Source: Epilithonimonas sp042695135 (GTDB lineage Bacteria; Bacteroidota; Bacteroidia; Flavobacteriales; Weeksellaceae). From it: 64,000 bases of DNA. The notes under the pieces were generated by a model. That model worked only from the letters and a program-made list of their open reading frames with translations, was not told the origin of the DNA and searched no databases. A program made the translations under genes and the position numbers. Shown piece by piece: positions 17,006 to 25,846 of the stretch. How positions within the stretch are numbered: position 1 is the first letter of the stretch; every line of letters starts with the position of its first letter. Location of the stretch: NCBI RefSeq assembly GCF_042695135.1, contig NZ_CP170547.1:3038001-3102000 (forward strand). The letters are read 5' to 3'.

Positions 17006-17090
17006 TTGAACGCAAAGTCCGCTAAGATTTTTTAACTACTAACCGTTTCTAAGGTTCACAAAGGCGTAAAACTCATCAAAGATTTTCAAG
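17006..17090. repeat. GCAAAG-type intergenic repeat element (second copy)
   Basis: GAACGCAAAGTCCGCTAAGA followed by TTTTTT, and then GGTTCACAAAGGCGTAAAAC, match the elements at 8850-8945 and 15030-15110. No coding potential is seen. Confidence 0.5.
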
Positions 17091-17159
17091 TCATTAATTA
17101 TGTGATTTTCATTATCTAAAATTTGAAAGATTTAATCATATATTTTTACATAAAATTTT

Positions 17160-17167
17160 TACATTTG
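17160..17167 (+). promoter_or_regulatory. Candidate -7 box of ddl
   Basis: TACATTTG lies 20 bases before the ddl ATG at 17187. The only upstream TTTG (17122-17125) is too far away to be a normal -33 box. Confidence 0.35.
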
Positions 17168-17186
17168 TTTTCAATATAATTCTGGA

Positions 17187-18170
17187 ATGAGCAAAAAAAA
17201 CATCGCCGTCGTAATGGGCGGATATTCTGATGAATACAAAGTTTCGTTGAAAAGCGGACAATTGATTTTTGATTCGTTGGATCGTGAAATTTATAATGTA
17301 CACAAGGTTGTCATCTTAAAAGACAAATGGTATTTTTTAGATGAAAACGACAATAAAAAACCAATCAACAAAGCTGATTTTTCTGCCGATCTTGGAAATG
17401 GAGAAAGTTTAAAATTCGATGCTTGTTTCAACACCATCCACGGAACGCCTGGTGAGAACGGAATTCTGCAAGCTTATTGGGACGCTGTTGGACAAAAATA
17501 TACTGGCTGTGATTTTTATCAAAGTGCATTGACATTCAATAAAAAAGACACTTTAGCTGTTCTTTCGAAATACGGAATTCCTTCTGCGAAAAGCATTTAT
17601 CTGAGAAAAGGTGAAGATATTTCTGATGACAAGATTGTAGAAGAACTTGGATTACCGCTTTTTGTAAAACCAAATCAAAGTGGTTCTTCACTCGGAATTT
17701 CTAAGGTTAAAGAAAAAAGCGAACTGAAAACTGCACTAGAAGTTGCCTATAAAGAAGATGACGAGATCCTTATCGAAAGTGCTTTGAACGGAACTGAAGT
17801 TTCTGTTGGCGTTTTGGATTACAAAGGCGAAGTCATTGTTTTGGGAATTACGGAAATCATTCCAGACAAAGAATTCTTTGATTACGAAGCGAAATATGAA
17901 GGTGCTTCTCAGGAAATTACACCTGCAAGAATTGATGAGGAAACCAAAAAAAAGGTGGAAGAGATCTCAATCAAAGCTTATAAATCTTTGGGAATGAGTG
18001 GATTTTCCCGTTCAGAATTCATCATCGTGGACGGAATCCCATATCTTTTGGAAATGAATACGAATCCAGGATTTTCGCCGGCAAGTATTCTTCCGCAACA
18101 GGCGAAGATCTACGGAATTTCCATCAAAGACCTTTGTGGAAACGAAGTTGAAAAAGCATTAAATAAATAA
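17187..18170 (+). CDS. ddl: D-alanine--D-alanine ligase
   Basis: A 327-residue ATP-grasp enzyme that makes D-Ala-D-Ala for peptidoglycan. Visible are the N-terminal VVMGGYSDEYKVSLKSG (substrate and glycine-rich loop), HGTPGENG (family HG..GEDG), the ATP-binding lysine region (PLFVKPNQSGSSLGISKV), IPYLLEMNTNPGFSPASI (metal-binding Glu/Asn) and the final LPQQAKIYGIS. The length is normal. It acts in the cytoplasm. A terminator-like hairpin separates it from coaD. Confidence 0.95.
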   Translation: MSKKNIAVVMGGYSDEYKVSLKSGQLIFDSLDREIYNVHKVVILKDKWYFLDENDNKKPINKADFSADLGNGESLKFDACFNTIHGTPGENGILQAYWDAVGQKYTGCDFYQSALTFNKKDTLAVLSKYGIPSAKSIYLRKGEDISDDKIVEELGLPLFVKPNQSGSSLGISKVKEKSELKTALEVAYKEDDEILIESALNGTEVSVGVLDYKGEVIVLGITEIIPDKEFFDYEAKYEGASQEITPARIDEETKKKVEEISIKAYKSLGMSGFSRSEFIIVDGIPYLLEMNTNPGFSPASILPQQAKIYGISIKDLCGNEVEKALNK

Positions 18171-18176
18171 TTATAA

Positions 18177-18209
18177 ATTAGCCAGAGAAAAGTCTTTGGC
18201 TAATTTTTT
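18177..18209 (+). terminator. Terminator between ddl and coaD
   Basis: ATTAGCCA and TTGGCTAAT pair around a loop, followed by TTTTTT, seven bases after the ddl stop. coaD starts 14 bases later, so some read-through is likely if coaD lacks its own promoter. No TAnnTTTG box was seen in the gap. Confidence 0.7.
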
Positions 18210-18222
18210 AAATCAGAAATAA

Positions 18223-18690
18223 ATGAAAATTGCTGTTTTCCCAGGATCTTTCGATCCTATCACACTTGGACATTATGATATTGTTGAACGTGCAGTTCCG
18301 CTTTTTGACAAGATCATCATCGCCATCGGAAAGAATTCTCAGAAAAAATATATGTTCTCTCTGGAGCAACGCAAGGAATTCATCAGAAAAACTTTTGAAA
18401 AATTCCCCAATGTAGAAGTTGATGATTTTGAGGGATTGACGATTGATTATTGTAAAAGTAAAGATGTCAATTTCATTCTGAGAGGCTTACGAAATCCTGC
18501 CGATTTTGAATTTGAAAAGTCAATTGCCCAGACCAACAGAGCACTAACCAGAGACAATACTATTGAAACCATCTTCCTCCTGACCTCTTCCGGAAAATCC
18601 TATATCAGCAGTAGCATTGTAAGAGAAATTATTTCTTATGGCGGAAACTACGAGATTATGGTTCCAGATGCGGTGAGGGTTGAGAAATAG
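18223..18690 (+). CDS. coaD: Pantetheine-phosphate adenylyltransferase
   Basis: A 155-residue nucleotidyltransferase that joins ATP and 4'-phosphopantetheine in coenzyme A synthesis. FPGSFDPITLGHYDIV is the phosphate-binding motif with the TxGH signature. RGLRNPADFEFE binds pantetheine, and SSGKSYISSSIVREI is the conserved C-terminal ISSS motif. Length and start are standard. It is cytoplasmic and forms a hexamer in relatives. Confidence 0.96.
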   Translation: MKIAVFPGSFDPITLGHYDIVERAVPLFDKIIIAIGKNSQKKYMFSLEQRKEFIRKTFEKFPNVEVDDFEGLTIDYCKSKDVNFILRGLRNPADFEFEKSIAQTNRALTRDNTIETIFLLTSSGKSYISSSIVREIISYGGNYEIMVPDAVRVEK

Positions 18691-18802
18691 AGTCATTCAC
18701 AAGGATAAAGCCTGATGTAAATGTGGGAAAATAACAGTAAAAATAAAATTGAAATCTATTAGTTCAACTTATAAAACTATTGACTTTATAGTTTAATTTA
18801 TA

Positions 18803-18832
18803 AAAAAGACGCTTATAATAAGCGTCTTTTTT
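18803..18832. terminator. Bidirectional terminator
   Basis: AAAAAGACGCTT and AAGCGTCTTTTTT form a perfect stem with a 5-base loop and T runs on both strands. It lies between the convergent coaD and the giant T9SS gene. Confidence 0.88.
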
Positions 18833-18845
18833 ATTTTTGACCTCG

Positions 18846-21800
18846 TTAGTTTCTATTTTTTATAACGACAAATCCTGTCAGCAATCTACCATCTGACAAT
18901 ATGATATGATACCAATAATTATCTGTCGGCAAAGCTCTTCCTAAGAAAGTCCCATTCCAGAAAAATTTACCTGTAACGGTTTTTTCAAGAACTACCCTGC
19001 CGTTTTTATCCATAACCCGAACAATTGTTCCAGGATAGTTTTCCAAACCTTCTATACTCCAGCCATCATTGATCCCATCTCCATTGGGTGTGATAATATT
19101 ATTAATTTTGAAAATTACAAATTCTTTAAATGAAACTGCACAAATATTGGTTTTTTCCCGCACATACACTTTATAAACACCTTGTGATAAATTGCTGAAA
19201 ATATTAGAATCCTGCCAGTCTTTGTCGTTATTTAAAGAGTACTCATAGACCGAAGAACCATTGATAATAACAGTTGCTGTCGTATTTTCTACTTTGATGT
19301 TAGCAATCTCGGGTCCGATTAATCCAGGAATAACGTTGGATGTAATATTTACAAGAATTGGTAATCTGAGTACGCTTTCGCAGCCATCAACAGTTTGAGT
19401 CGCATAGTAAGTAAATCCGTCTTGTAAAGCTGTAACAGCTGGCAGCGGCGTCATCGATGAATTATCTGCATACCATTTTATATTGGTTCCGGAAATCTGA
19501 ATATCCGTCAGTTTTGCATTTTTGCTGATACAGAATAGCTGTGGGGATTTACCCGTTGGAGGCAATGTAGCCGTTATTTTAACCGTAACAGGAATCCGGA
19601 CACTCTCACAAGTTGCAACAACTTGAGATGCAAAATAAGTTGTTCCATTAGTCAAAGCTGTTGAGGCTGACAATTGATTGCCTCCAATTGGTGCATCAAA
19701 CCACTTGACTCCAGTTCCGGTAATACTGATATTTGCAATTGTAGATTTGTTTTGTACACAAAAATTCTGCTGGGAAGATGCTATCGGCGTTGGTGTATTA
19801 TTAGTATAAGTATTGATAGCAACCTGAGCTGGATCTGATATACAACCAATTGCATTCTTATATCTTACATTATAAGTATTCGGTGCCAGACTTTTGAAAG
19901 AATTAGTATTAGTCCAGCTTACCCCATCATCGATAGAATACTGAACTGCTGGAGTGTTAATTAAAATTTCTCCACTTGGATGATGACAATCCAGCTGCTG
20001 AACTTGTACTGTTGGCAATATTGGTGTATCAACAGGTTTTTTGATCGTTACCAAAACAGCTCCCGATTCGCAACCGGCAGAATTTTTTGTTTTTAATTGA
20101 TAAATACCCGGCGACAATTGCCCCGAATTTGAACTTTGAGAATAGGTTATCCCATTATCAAAACTATAAAAAGCTGCAACCGTTGAGATGGTGATATCAC
20201 CAAAAGGATTGGTACAAGATGCAGGCTGATTCACGCTATAGACAGGTAAAACCGGAGCATTCGGAGGTGTATCGATCGTTACGGAAAGTGCCGGCGACGG
20301 ACAACCTGTACTTGATAACTTTTGTTTTACAAGATAGGTTCCCGGTGCAAGCGTTGCATTGGAACTCGCTCCCCAGGTAACACCATCATCAAAACTGTAG
20401 AATGCCGCCGGAGATATTACAGAAATATTCCCATTGCTAGCGGTACATCCCAAAGGCTGGGTAATAGAAACCTGTGGTAAATCCGGTGTTATCGGTTTGG
20501 TATTAATCGTAACCATTGCAGCAAGTGAGATGCATCCGGCAGCATCTTTTATCATCAGATTATAAGTTCCCGGAGACAGATTTGATTTTGTATCGGAAGA
20601 ACCAAATGTAAGTCCATTATCAAAACTAAATTCGGCAGCAGGACTTGTAATTTTAATTTCGCCAAGTGTATTATTACAATCCGGATGATTTATGATATAA
20701 ACAGGTGCCGGCAAAGGTGCCGGTTTAGAAATAACAGCTGTTGCAACGTTGGATATGCAGCCTGCCGCATTTTTGACTTTTACCTGATAAGTTCCCGGCA
20801 AAAGACCACTTTTTGAATTGCTGTAAGTAAATGTCAAACCGTTATCAAAACTATAAGTAGCCGCAGGACTTGTTACAGTGATACTTCCTGTCGCAACACT
20901 GCAAGTAGGTGCCGTTACAGATACATCCGGAGCCGCTATTGCCACACCAGAATCCAGGTTAACAACGGTTGTCAAGGACTCACAACTGAAAGAATTAATT
21001 TTAAGTTTAACAATATAAGTTCCGGAACCTAGATTATTTTTTACAGGATTTGTAGTCCACGATGCTCCGTCATTGAAGGAATAACTAAGTGCCGAGGTAG
21101 TGATCTTTATACTTCCGTCTGTACTGTCACAAGCTGTTGGCTGAACTACGGTGACCGCAGGAGCAGCAGGAATGTTTGGACTGGAATTGATATAAGCATA
21201 AGCCGATTGTGATACACAACCAAAGCTGTTTTTAATCAAAACATTATAAGAGCCGGAATTCACATTAGTTTTAATTGGATTTGTAACCCAGTTTGCACCA
21301 TTATCAAAGCTGTAAAGATCGGCGATGGTATTGACAATGATAGTTCCCGATGGTGACGCACAAGTTGGCTGAATGGTTGTCACCTGTGGCGAGCTTAAAA
21401 AATATTTCTGTATGCTCTCATTGGCTGCAGTTGAAATACAGCCGGCTGAGTTTTTAATTTTTATGTAATAATATCCCGGTGCAGGATTGAGTAATGTAGA
21501 ACTAGTTCCCCAGGTCACACCATTATCGAAGGAATAAAAAGTAGCGTTTGATACAACTGTGATACTTCCATTATTACTACAAGTTGGCTGCACTACGCTT
21601 GTCATTGGTTTTGGCAAGTAAAATGTCGTAATGGACACAGAAAAAGCTTCTGAGACACAGTTCTGAGCATTTTTTATAATGACATAATAATAACCAGAAG
21701 TAAGATTATTAAGTACAGGATTTGTGGTCCATGTATTACCATTATCAAAACTATATTGGGCAGCTGGTGTTGCAACCCTGATACTTCCGTTTAGTCCGCA

Positions 21801-24800
21801 TTTTGGCTGAACAATTTCTACATCCGGTTTAGGAAGATAATATTTATCAATGCTTAATGAACTATTATAAAGGTTAGAGGTACAATTTTGACTATTTTTT
21901 ATCGCTATATTATAATAACCAGATGATAAATTAGTAAAATTAGGGCTGGCACTCCAAGTATTTCCCCCATTTATACTGTAAAAACTAGCTGGCGTTGTAA
22001 TCGTAATTGATCCTCCTACTCCACAAGAAGGTTTTGTGTACGTATAACTTGGGTCATCCAGATAAAATTGTTTAAGATTAACGGATGATGAAGAGGATGT
22101 ACAAGTTCCCTTTTTAATCATGACAGAGTAATAGCCAGAATTCAGGTTATTGAAAACAGGATTTGTAACCCAGGTATAACCTCCGTCTATACTGTAAGAA
22201 TCTGCAACCGCATTTACTGTAATGCTGCCTTTGACACCACACGACGGCTGAACAGTGGTTACGGAAGGCGTTGCCAAATATGTATTATCCAAATATATAC
22301 TTACGTAATTAGAAGTACATCCTCCTTTTCTTACCCTTAGGCTATAATAACCTTGTGAAAGATTAGGAAAATCCGGACTGGCTGACCAGGTTGAACCTCC
22401 GTTGATACTGTATTGATCTGCCGATGATGTAAATTTGATGCTTCCAATCGTATTGCCACAACTCGGGCTAACGGCTGTATAAGTTGGATCATCCAAAAAT
22501 ATCTGATTAAAATATACGTAAGCAGATTCTGAAACGCAATTCAGATTATTTTTCACAGCAATACTGTAGCTAGTACCTGTTAAATTATTAAAAACAGGAT
22601 TTGTACTCCAGGTAGATCCGCCATTGATGCTGTAATAATCTGCAACTGATGTTATCGTAATAGTTGCCGGAACGGAGCAGCTAGGCTGGGTAACAGTGAA
22701 GGAAGGCCTAGGCAGTTTTTGCTCATAAAGCGAAACATATTGTGCATAGGATTTACAGCCCATATTATTTTTGACCATAATATAATAAGTCCCTGCCGGT
22801 AATATTTTGGAATTGGTAGTTACCCACGTTATACCATTATCAAAGCTGTAAAAATCATTAATACTGTTGATCGTTATTTTTCCATTTATACCACAGCCCG
22901 GATCTTCTTTTGTATAAATCGGATAAGGCAGCGTTGGGGGATTTAGTGTAACGGTTTGTGCTTGAGAAATACAGTTTGCAGCATTTTTAATTTTGATTCT
23001 GTAAGTTCCCGGCGGCAACTCTGCAAGGTTACTTGTTGTCCAGGTTAGTCCATTGTCAAAGCTGTATTGCGCTGCTTCTGTTTTAATATAAATGCTTCCA
23101 TCCGATCCACACTCCGGCTGAATCACCTCATATTGTGGATATTGACTTTCAAATTTATTAATATAAATTGTTGTGAAATACGATATACAGCCAAGATAAT
23201 TTTTGACACCCACAGAAAAATTTCCAGAATTAACATTATTCATCACATTGGAAGTCACCCAAGTCGTTCCACCATCGAAAGTGTAGAAATCTGCGGGCGT
23301 ATTAATCGTAATAGTCCCCGGAACAGAACAGGCGGGACTTACCAAAGAATAATCTGCATAGCCAAGTGTCTGGCTTTGTATCAGAACAACCTGAGGATTC
23401 GAGATACAGCCGGCAGCATCTTTTGTTCTGATGGTATATTTGGCAGGTTGCAATTTATCTGCAACAGGATTTGATACCCAGGTTACCCCATTATCAAAAC
23501 TGTAGTAAGGCGCAGTTGTAGTTACAGTTATGGTTCCTGTATCTCCGCAAAATCTTGGCTGTACTACATTTGCATTGGGATATGGCAATAACGACTGAAA
23601 AATATCTACTTCCTGAGAGTATGAAGTACACCCTTTAGACGTTTTTATTTTCACAAAATATTTTCCGGGTGACAGATTGGTTTTTGTAGCATTAGTTGTC
23701 CAGGTCGCACCATTATCGAAACTGTACTCTGATGCTGGTGATGTAACCTTGATCGTTCCATAGGAAACAAAACAAGAGGGTTGTGTTACTGCCAAGGTTG
23801 GCGAAACTGCTGTCTGGCTAGGCTCTATACTTACACTTGCCGTACTGCTGCATCCATAACTGTCCGTAACGGTTACGGAATATACGCCTACATCTGTAAC
23901 GGTTATAGTTTGTGTCGTAAGATTATTATAACTCCATAAATAAGAACTTCCTGAAGAAGCTGTAAGATCTGTACTTCCCGAACAGACATTCAGAACACCT
24001 GTGATATTAGCTGTGGGATTTCTGACTTCTAAAGAAACCGGAATTATTTTGTAGCAGCTTGGATCTTTAGACACTCTTACATAAATGGTAGAAGTTCCGG
24101 AAGAATAGCTTGTAAAACCCGAAATATTATTAGCATTACCAAATGCATCATTATAATTTTTGAAATATGCAAAAGAAAGACCGGCAGTAGAAGTTACTAC
24201 TTTGTTATCAAGATCGGTAAGGTTAAAATGTTCCAGACCGTCATTCCCAATATCACATTTAGATAATTTTGCCGTCGTTACAGGTATATTACAGGACGAT
24301 GAACAGTTGAGAAAACTAATATCCCATCCGTCATTCGCATCCGTATCCGAAGCATTGGAGAAAAAATTACCGCCTCCGCATGAACTGCCCTGTATGTCGT
24401 AATTGATATAAACGCCAACATTATAATTGCTTTGGTTGACATTCGGAATATCCGGAGTATTGAGTACAAAGTTAAACTTCTTATTAACAGCATCAATATT
24501 AGCAGATTGGGTTGTATAAACTGCTGTTCCGGCTTCATTGAATAATTTCAGTGTTATATTTTTCACAGAAGCCGTCACGCCTCCGGAATTCGGTAAAGTG
24601 TAAACACCTGTCACATTGATTGGCAAAGTCGGACAAACGGCATTCAAAGGATCTAATGTGATGCTCCCGATGAAACTTTCATTAGAGTGCAGAAGACAGA
24701 TATCATCTACGTAAGCATATCCAAAATGTCCTCCCAGACCACATCTGGAAGCCATAAACTCGACAGTAAATTCTTCATTATTTGGAATCGAAGAAATATC

Positions 24801-25568
24801 CAGCAATCCCGATTGCCAATTGGCTGTATAAAGTGTCACATAACCATAACTGCCATCTGGAACTTTTGTGAAAATACAGTTTTTTTCATCTCCTACCAGA
24901 CAAAACTCACTGACCACAGCACCAGCTTTGTTAAGTATCCTTGCCTTGAAAAATGCCTGATTATCCGTGTGGCTGTTATCATAAACACTTTGCAGAATTG
25001 CTTTATAATTGAATTTGAGAAAATTCTCATTATTTGTTTTGAATCTTTTCCCCTGAACAATAGAACCGTATGTACTGGAATTTGGGTAATTAATTTTCAA
25101 AGCATATTGATCAAAAGCCTTGATATCGCCCATATAAGTATCAATGAGATTGGCAGGAACAGTAGTTGCCATCTCGCTGGTAGAAGACGGATTATACTGA
25201 TTGATATAAGAATCTGCTTTATTTGAGATCGACCTACACTGCGTTGGGCCGGGCGGATCGCCAATTGTATATAAAAAATTCTTAAGATAATTACTTCCTC
25301 CCACATTTTCTACCTGCTCAAATCCACCATTGGAACACATTTCCACGGCTGTTAAAGCTGCTTTTTTCATATTTTTCTTTTCTGAAAGAACTTTATCTGA
25401 CCGTTCTTTCAAGAATTTTTCACGGAGTTTACTATCTGTGATAATATGCCCTTGTTTATCTTCTACGATACCGTTTGACAAATAATTAAGCGTATCATTT
25501 TTAGTATTTTGCTGAGCATTAAAAAAAGAAAATATGGCGGAAAATAGTAGGAAATAATATTTTTTCAT
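18846..25568 (-). CDS. Giant repeat-containing cell-surface protein with T9SS type B (CHU_C) domain
   Basis: A 2240-residue exported protein. After a signal peptide (MKKYYFLLFSAIFSFFNAQQ) and a non-repetitive region of about 500 residues, an Ig/PKD-like segment (SSGSSYLWSYNNLTTQTITV) precedes about 18 tandem repeats of roughly 75-85 residues. Each repeat contains a YSFDNGxTW or YSINGGxTW motif, then NLxxGxYxVxIKNxxGCxS. A 19th, divergent copy (YEYSLNNDKDWQDSN) follows two Ig-like modules. The C-terminus (ITPNGDGINDGW ... LPTDNYWYHI ... GFVVIKNRN) is the gliding-motility-associated type B sorting domain. The most likely role is a surface adhesin or matrix protein. It is transcribed alone from a well-formed promoter and ends at a strong terminator. 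Confidence 0.9.
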   Translation of the reverse strand: MKKYYFLLFSAIFSFFNAQQNTKNDTLNYLSNGIVEDKQGHIITDSKLREKFLKERSDKVLSEKKNMKKAALTAVEMCSNGGFEQVENVGGSNYLKNFLYTIGDPPGPTQCRSISNKADSYINQYNPSSTSEMATTVPANLIDTYMGDIKAFDQYALKINYPNSSTYGSIVQGKRFKTNNENFLKFNYKAILQSVYDNSHTDNQAFFKARILNKAGAVVSEFCLVGDEKNCIFTKVPDGSYGYVTLYTANWQSGLLDISSIPNNEEFTVEFMASRCGLGGHFGYAYVDDICLLHSNESFIGSITLDPLNAVCPTLPINVTGVYTLPNSGGVTASVKNITLKLFNEAGTAVYTTQSANIDAVNKKFNFVLNTPDIPNVNQSNYNVGVYINYDIQGSSCGGGNFFSNASDTDANDGWDISFLNCSSSCNIPVTTAKLSKCDIGNDGLEHFNLTDLDNKVVTSTAGLSFAYFKNYNDAFGNANNISGFTSYSSGTSTIYVRVSKDPSCYKIIPVSLEVRNPTANITGVLNVCSGSTDLTASSGSSYLWSYNNLTTQTITVTDVGVYSVTVTDSYGCSSTASVSIEPSQTAVSPTLAVTQPSCFVSYGTIKVTSPASEYSFDNGATWTTNATKTNLSPGKYFVKIKTSKGCTSYSQEVDIFQSLLPYPNANVVQPRFCGDTGTITVTTTAPYYSFDNGVTWVSNPVADKLQPAKYTIRTKDAAGCISNPQVVLIQSQTLGYADYSLVSPACSVPGTITINTPADFYTFDGGTTWVTSNVMNNVNSGNFSVGVKNYLGCISYFTTIYINKFESQYPQYEVIQPECGSDGSIYIKTEAAQYSFDNGLTWTTSNLAELPPGTYRIKIKNAANCISQAQTVTLNPPTLPYPIYTKEDPGCGINGKITINSINDFYSFDNGITWVTTNSKILPAGTYYIMVKNNMGCKSYAQYVSLYEQKLPRPSFTVTQPSCSVPATITITSVADYYSINGGSTWSTNPVFNNLTGTSYSIAVKNNLNCVSESAYVYFNQIFLDDPTYTAVSPSCGNTIGSIKFTSSADQYSINGGSTWSASPDFPNLSQGYYSLRVRKGGCTSNYVSIYLDNTYLATPSVTTVQPSCGVKGSITVNAVADSYSIDGGYTWVTNPVFNNLNSGYYSVMIKKGTCTSSSSSVNLKQFYLDDPSYTYTKPSCGVGGSITITTPASFYSINGGNTWSASPNFTNLSSGYYNIAIKNSQNCTSNLYNSSLSIDKYYLPKPDVEIVQPKCGLNGSIRVATPAAQYSFDNGNTWTTNPVLNNLTSGYYYVIIKNAQNCVSEAFSVSITTFYLPKPMTSVVQPTCSNNGSITVVSNATFYSFDNGVTWGTSSTLLNPAPGYYYIKIKNSAGCISTAANESIQKYFLSSPQVTTIQPTCASPSGTIIVNTIADLYSFDNGANWVTNPIKTNVNSGSYNVLIKNSFGCVSQSAYAYINSSPNIPAAPAVTVVQPTACDSTDGSIKITTSALSYSFNDGASWTTNPVKNNLGSGTYIVKLKINSFSCESLTTVVNLDSGVAIAAPDVSVTAPTCSVATGSITVTSPAATYSFDNGLTFTYSNSKSGLLPGTYQVKVKNAAGCISNVATAVISKPAPLPAPVYIINHPDCNNTLGEIKITSPAAEFSFDNGLTFGSSDTKSNLSPGTYNLMIKDAAGCISLAAMVTINTKPITPDLPQVSITQPLGCTASNGNISVISPAAFYSFDDGVTWGASSNATLAPGTYLVKQKLSSTGCPSPALSVTIDTPPNAPVLPVYSVNQPASCTNPFGDITISTVAAFYSFDNGITYSQSSNSGQLSPGIYQLKTKNSAGCESGAVLVTIKKPVDTPILPTVQVQQLDCHHPSGEILINTPAVQYSIDDGVSWTNTNSFKSLAPNTYNVRYKNAIGCISDPAQVAINTYTNNTPTPIASSQQNFCVQNKSTIANISITGTGVKWFDAPIGGNQLSASTALTNGTTYFASQVVATCESVRIPVTVKITATLPPTGKSPQLFCISKNAKLTDIQISGTNIKWYADNSSMTPLPAVTALQDGFTYYATQTVDGCESVLRLPILVNITSNVIPGLIGPEIANIKVENTTATVIINGSSVYEYSLNNDKDWQDSNIFSNLSQGVYKVYVREKTNICAVSFKEFVIFKINNIITPNGDGINDGWSIEGLENYPGTIVRVMDKNGRVVLEKTVTGKFFWNGTFLGRALPTDNYWYHIILSDGRLLTGFVVIKNRN

Positions 25569-25599
25569 GCAATTTGATATAATAGAAATTAGTTTTTTG

Positions 25600-25633
25600 C
25601 AAAAGTATTAAATTTTAAGAAATCTTTAACAAT
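25600..25633 (-). promoter_or_regulatory. Promoter of the giant T9SS gene
   Basis: On the minus strand TTG (25630-25632) and TACTTTTG (25600-25607) are separated by 22 bases, close to the flavobacterial TTG-N17-23-TAnnTTTG pattern. The ATG at 25568 is 32 bases downstream. Confidence 0.55.
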
Positions 25634-25655
25634 ATTTCCTAAATTTAATACACAA

Positions 25656-25681
25656 AAAACCGCCTATAAATAGGCGGTTTT
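25656..25681 (-). terminator. Terminator of the tRNA-Phe gene
   Basis: AAACCGCCTA and TAGGCGGTTT form a perfect stem with a 4-base loop, starting four bases after the tRNA 3' end on the minus strand. It insulates the tRNA from the giant gene's promoter. Confidence 0.8.
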
Positions 25682-25684
25682 AAG

Positions 25685-25757
25685 TGGTTTCTCCAGGGAT
25701 CGAACCAGGGACACACGGATTTTCAATCCGTTGCTCTACCAACTGAGCTAAGAAACC
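25685..25757 (-). tRNA. tRNA-Phe (anticodon GAA)
   Basis: The minus strand gives a 73-base cloverleaf. The acceptor stem is GGTTTCT/AGAAACC with discriminator A, and the D arm contains AGCTCAGTTGGTAGAGC. The anticodon stem CGGAT/ATCCG holds loop TTGAAAA with anticodon GAA. The T arm is CCTGGTTCGATCCCTGG. The 3' CCA is not encoded, which is normal in this group. Confidence 0.95.
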
Positions 25758-25846
25758 ATCACTTAGTTTGTTGTTTTAAGTGGTGCAAAAATAATAGGTT
25801 TATCTATATCTCGCAAGTAATTCTAATTTTTTTTTATTACAAAAGC

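Noticed and set aside
18846..25568. Several plus-strand open frames opposite the giant T9SS gene (for example 23067-23474 and 24687-25226)
   Set aside because: They mirror the repetitive composition of the real gene, lack domain patterns and conflict with its strong signal peptide, repeats and C-terminal sorting domain.
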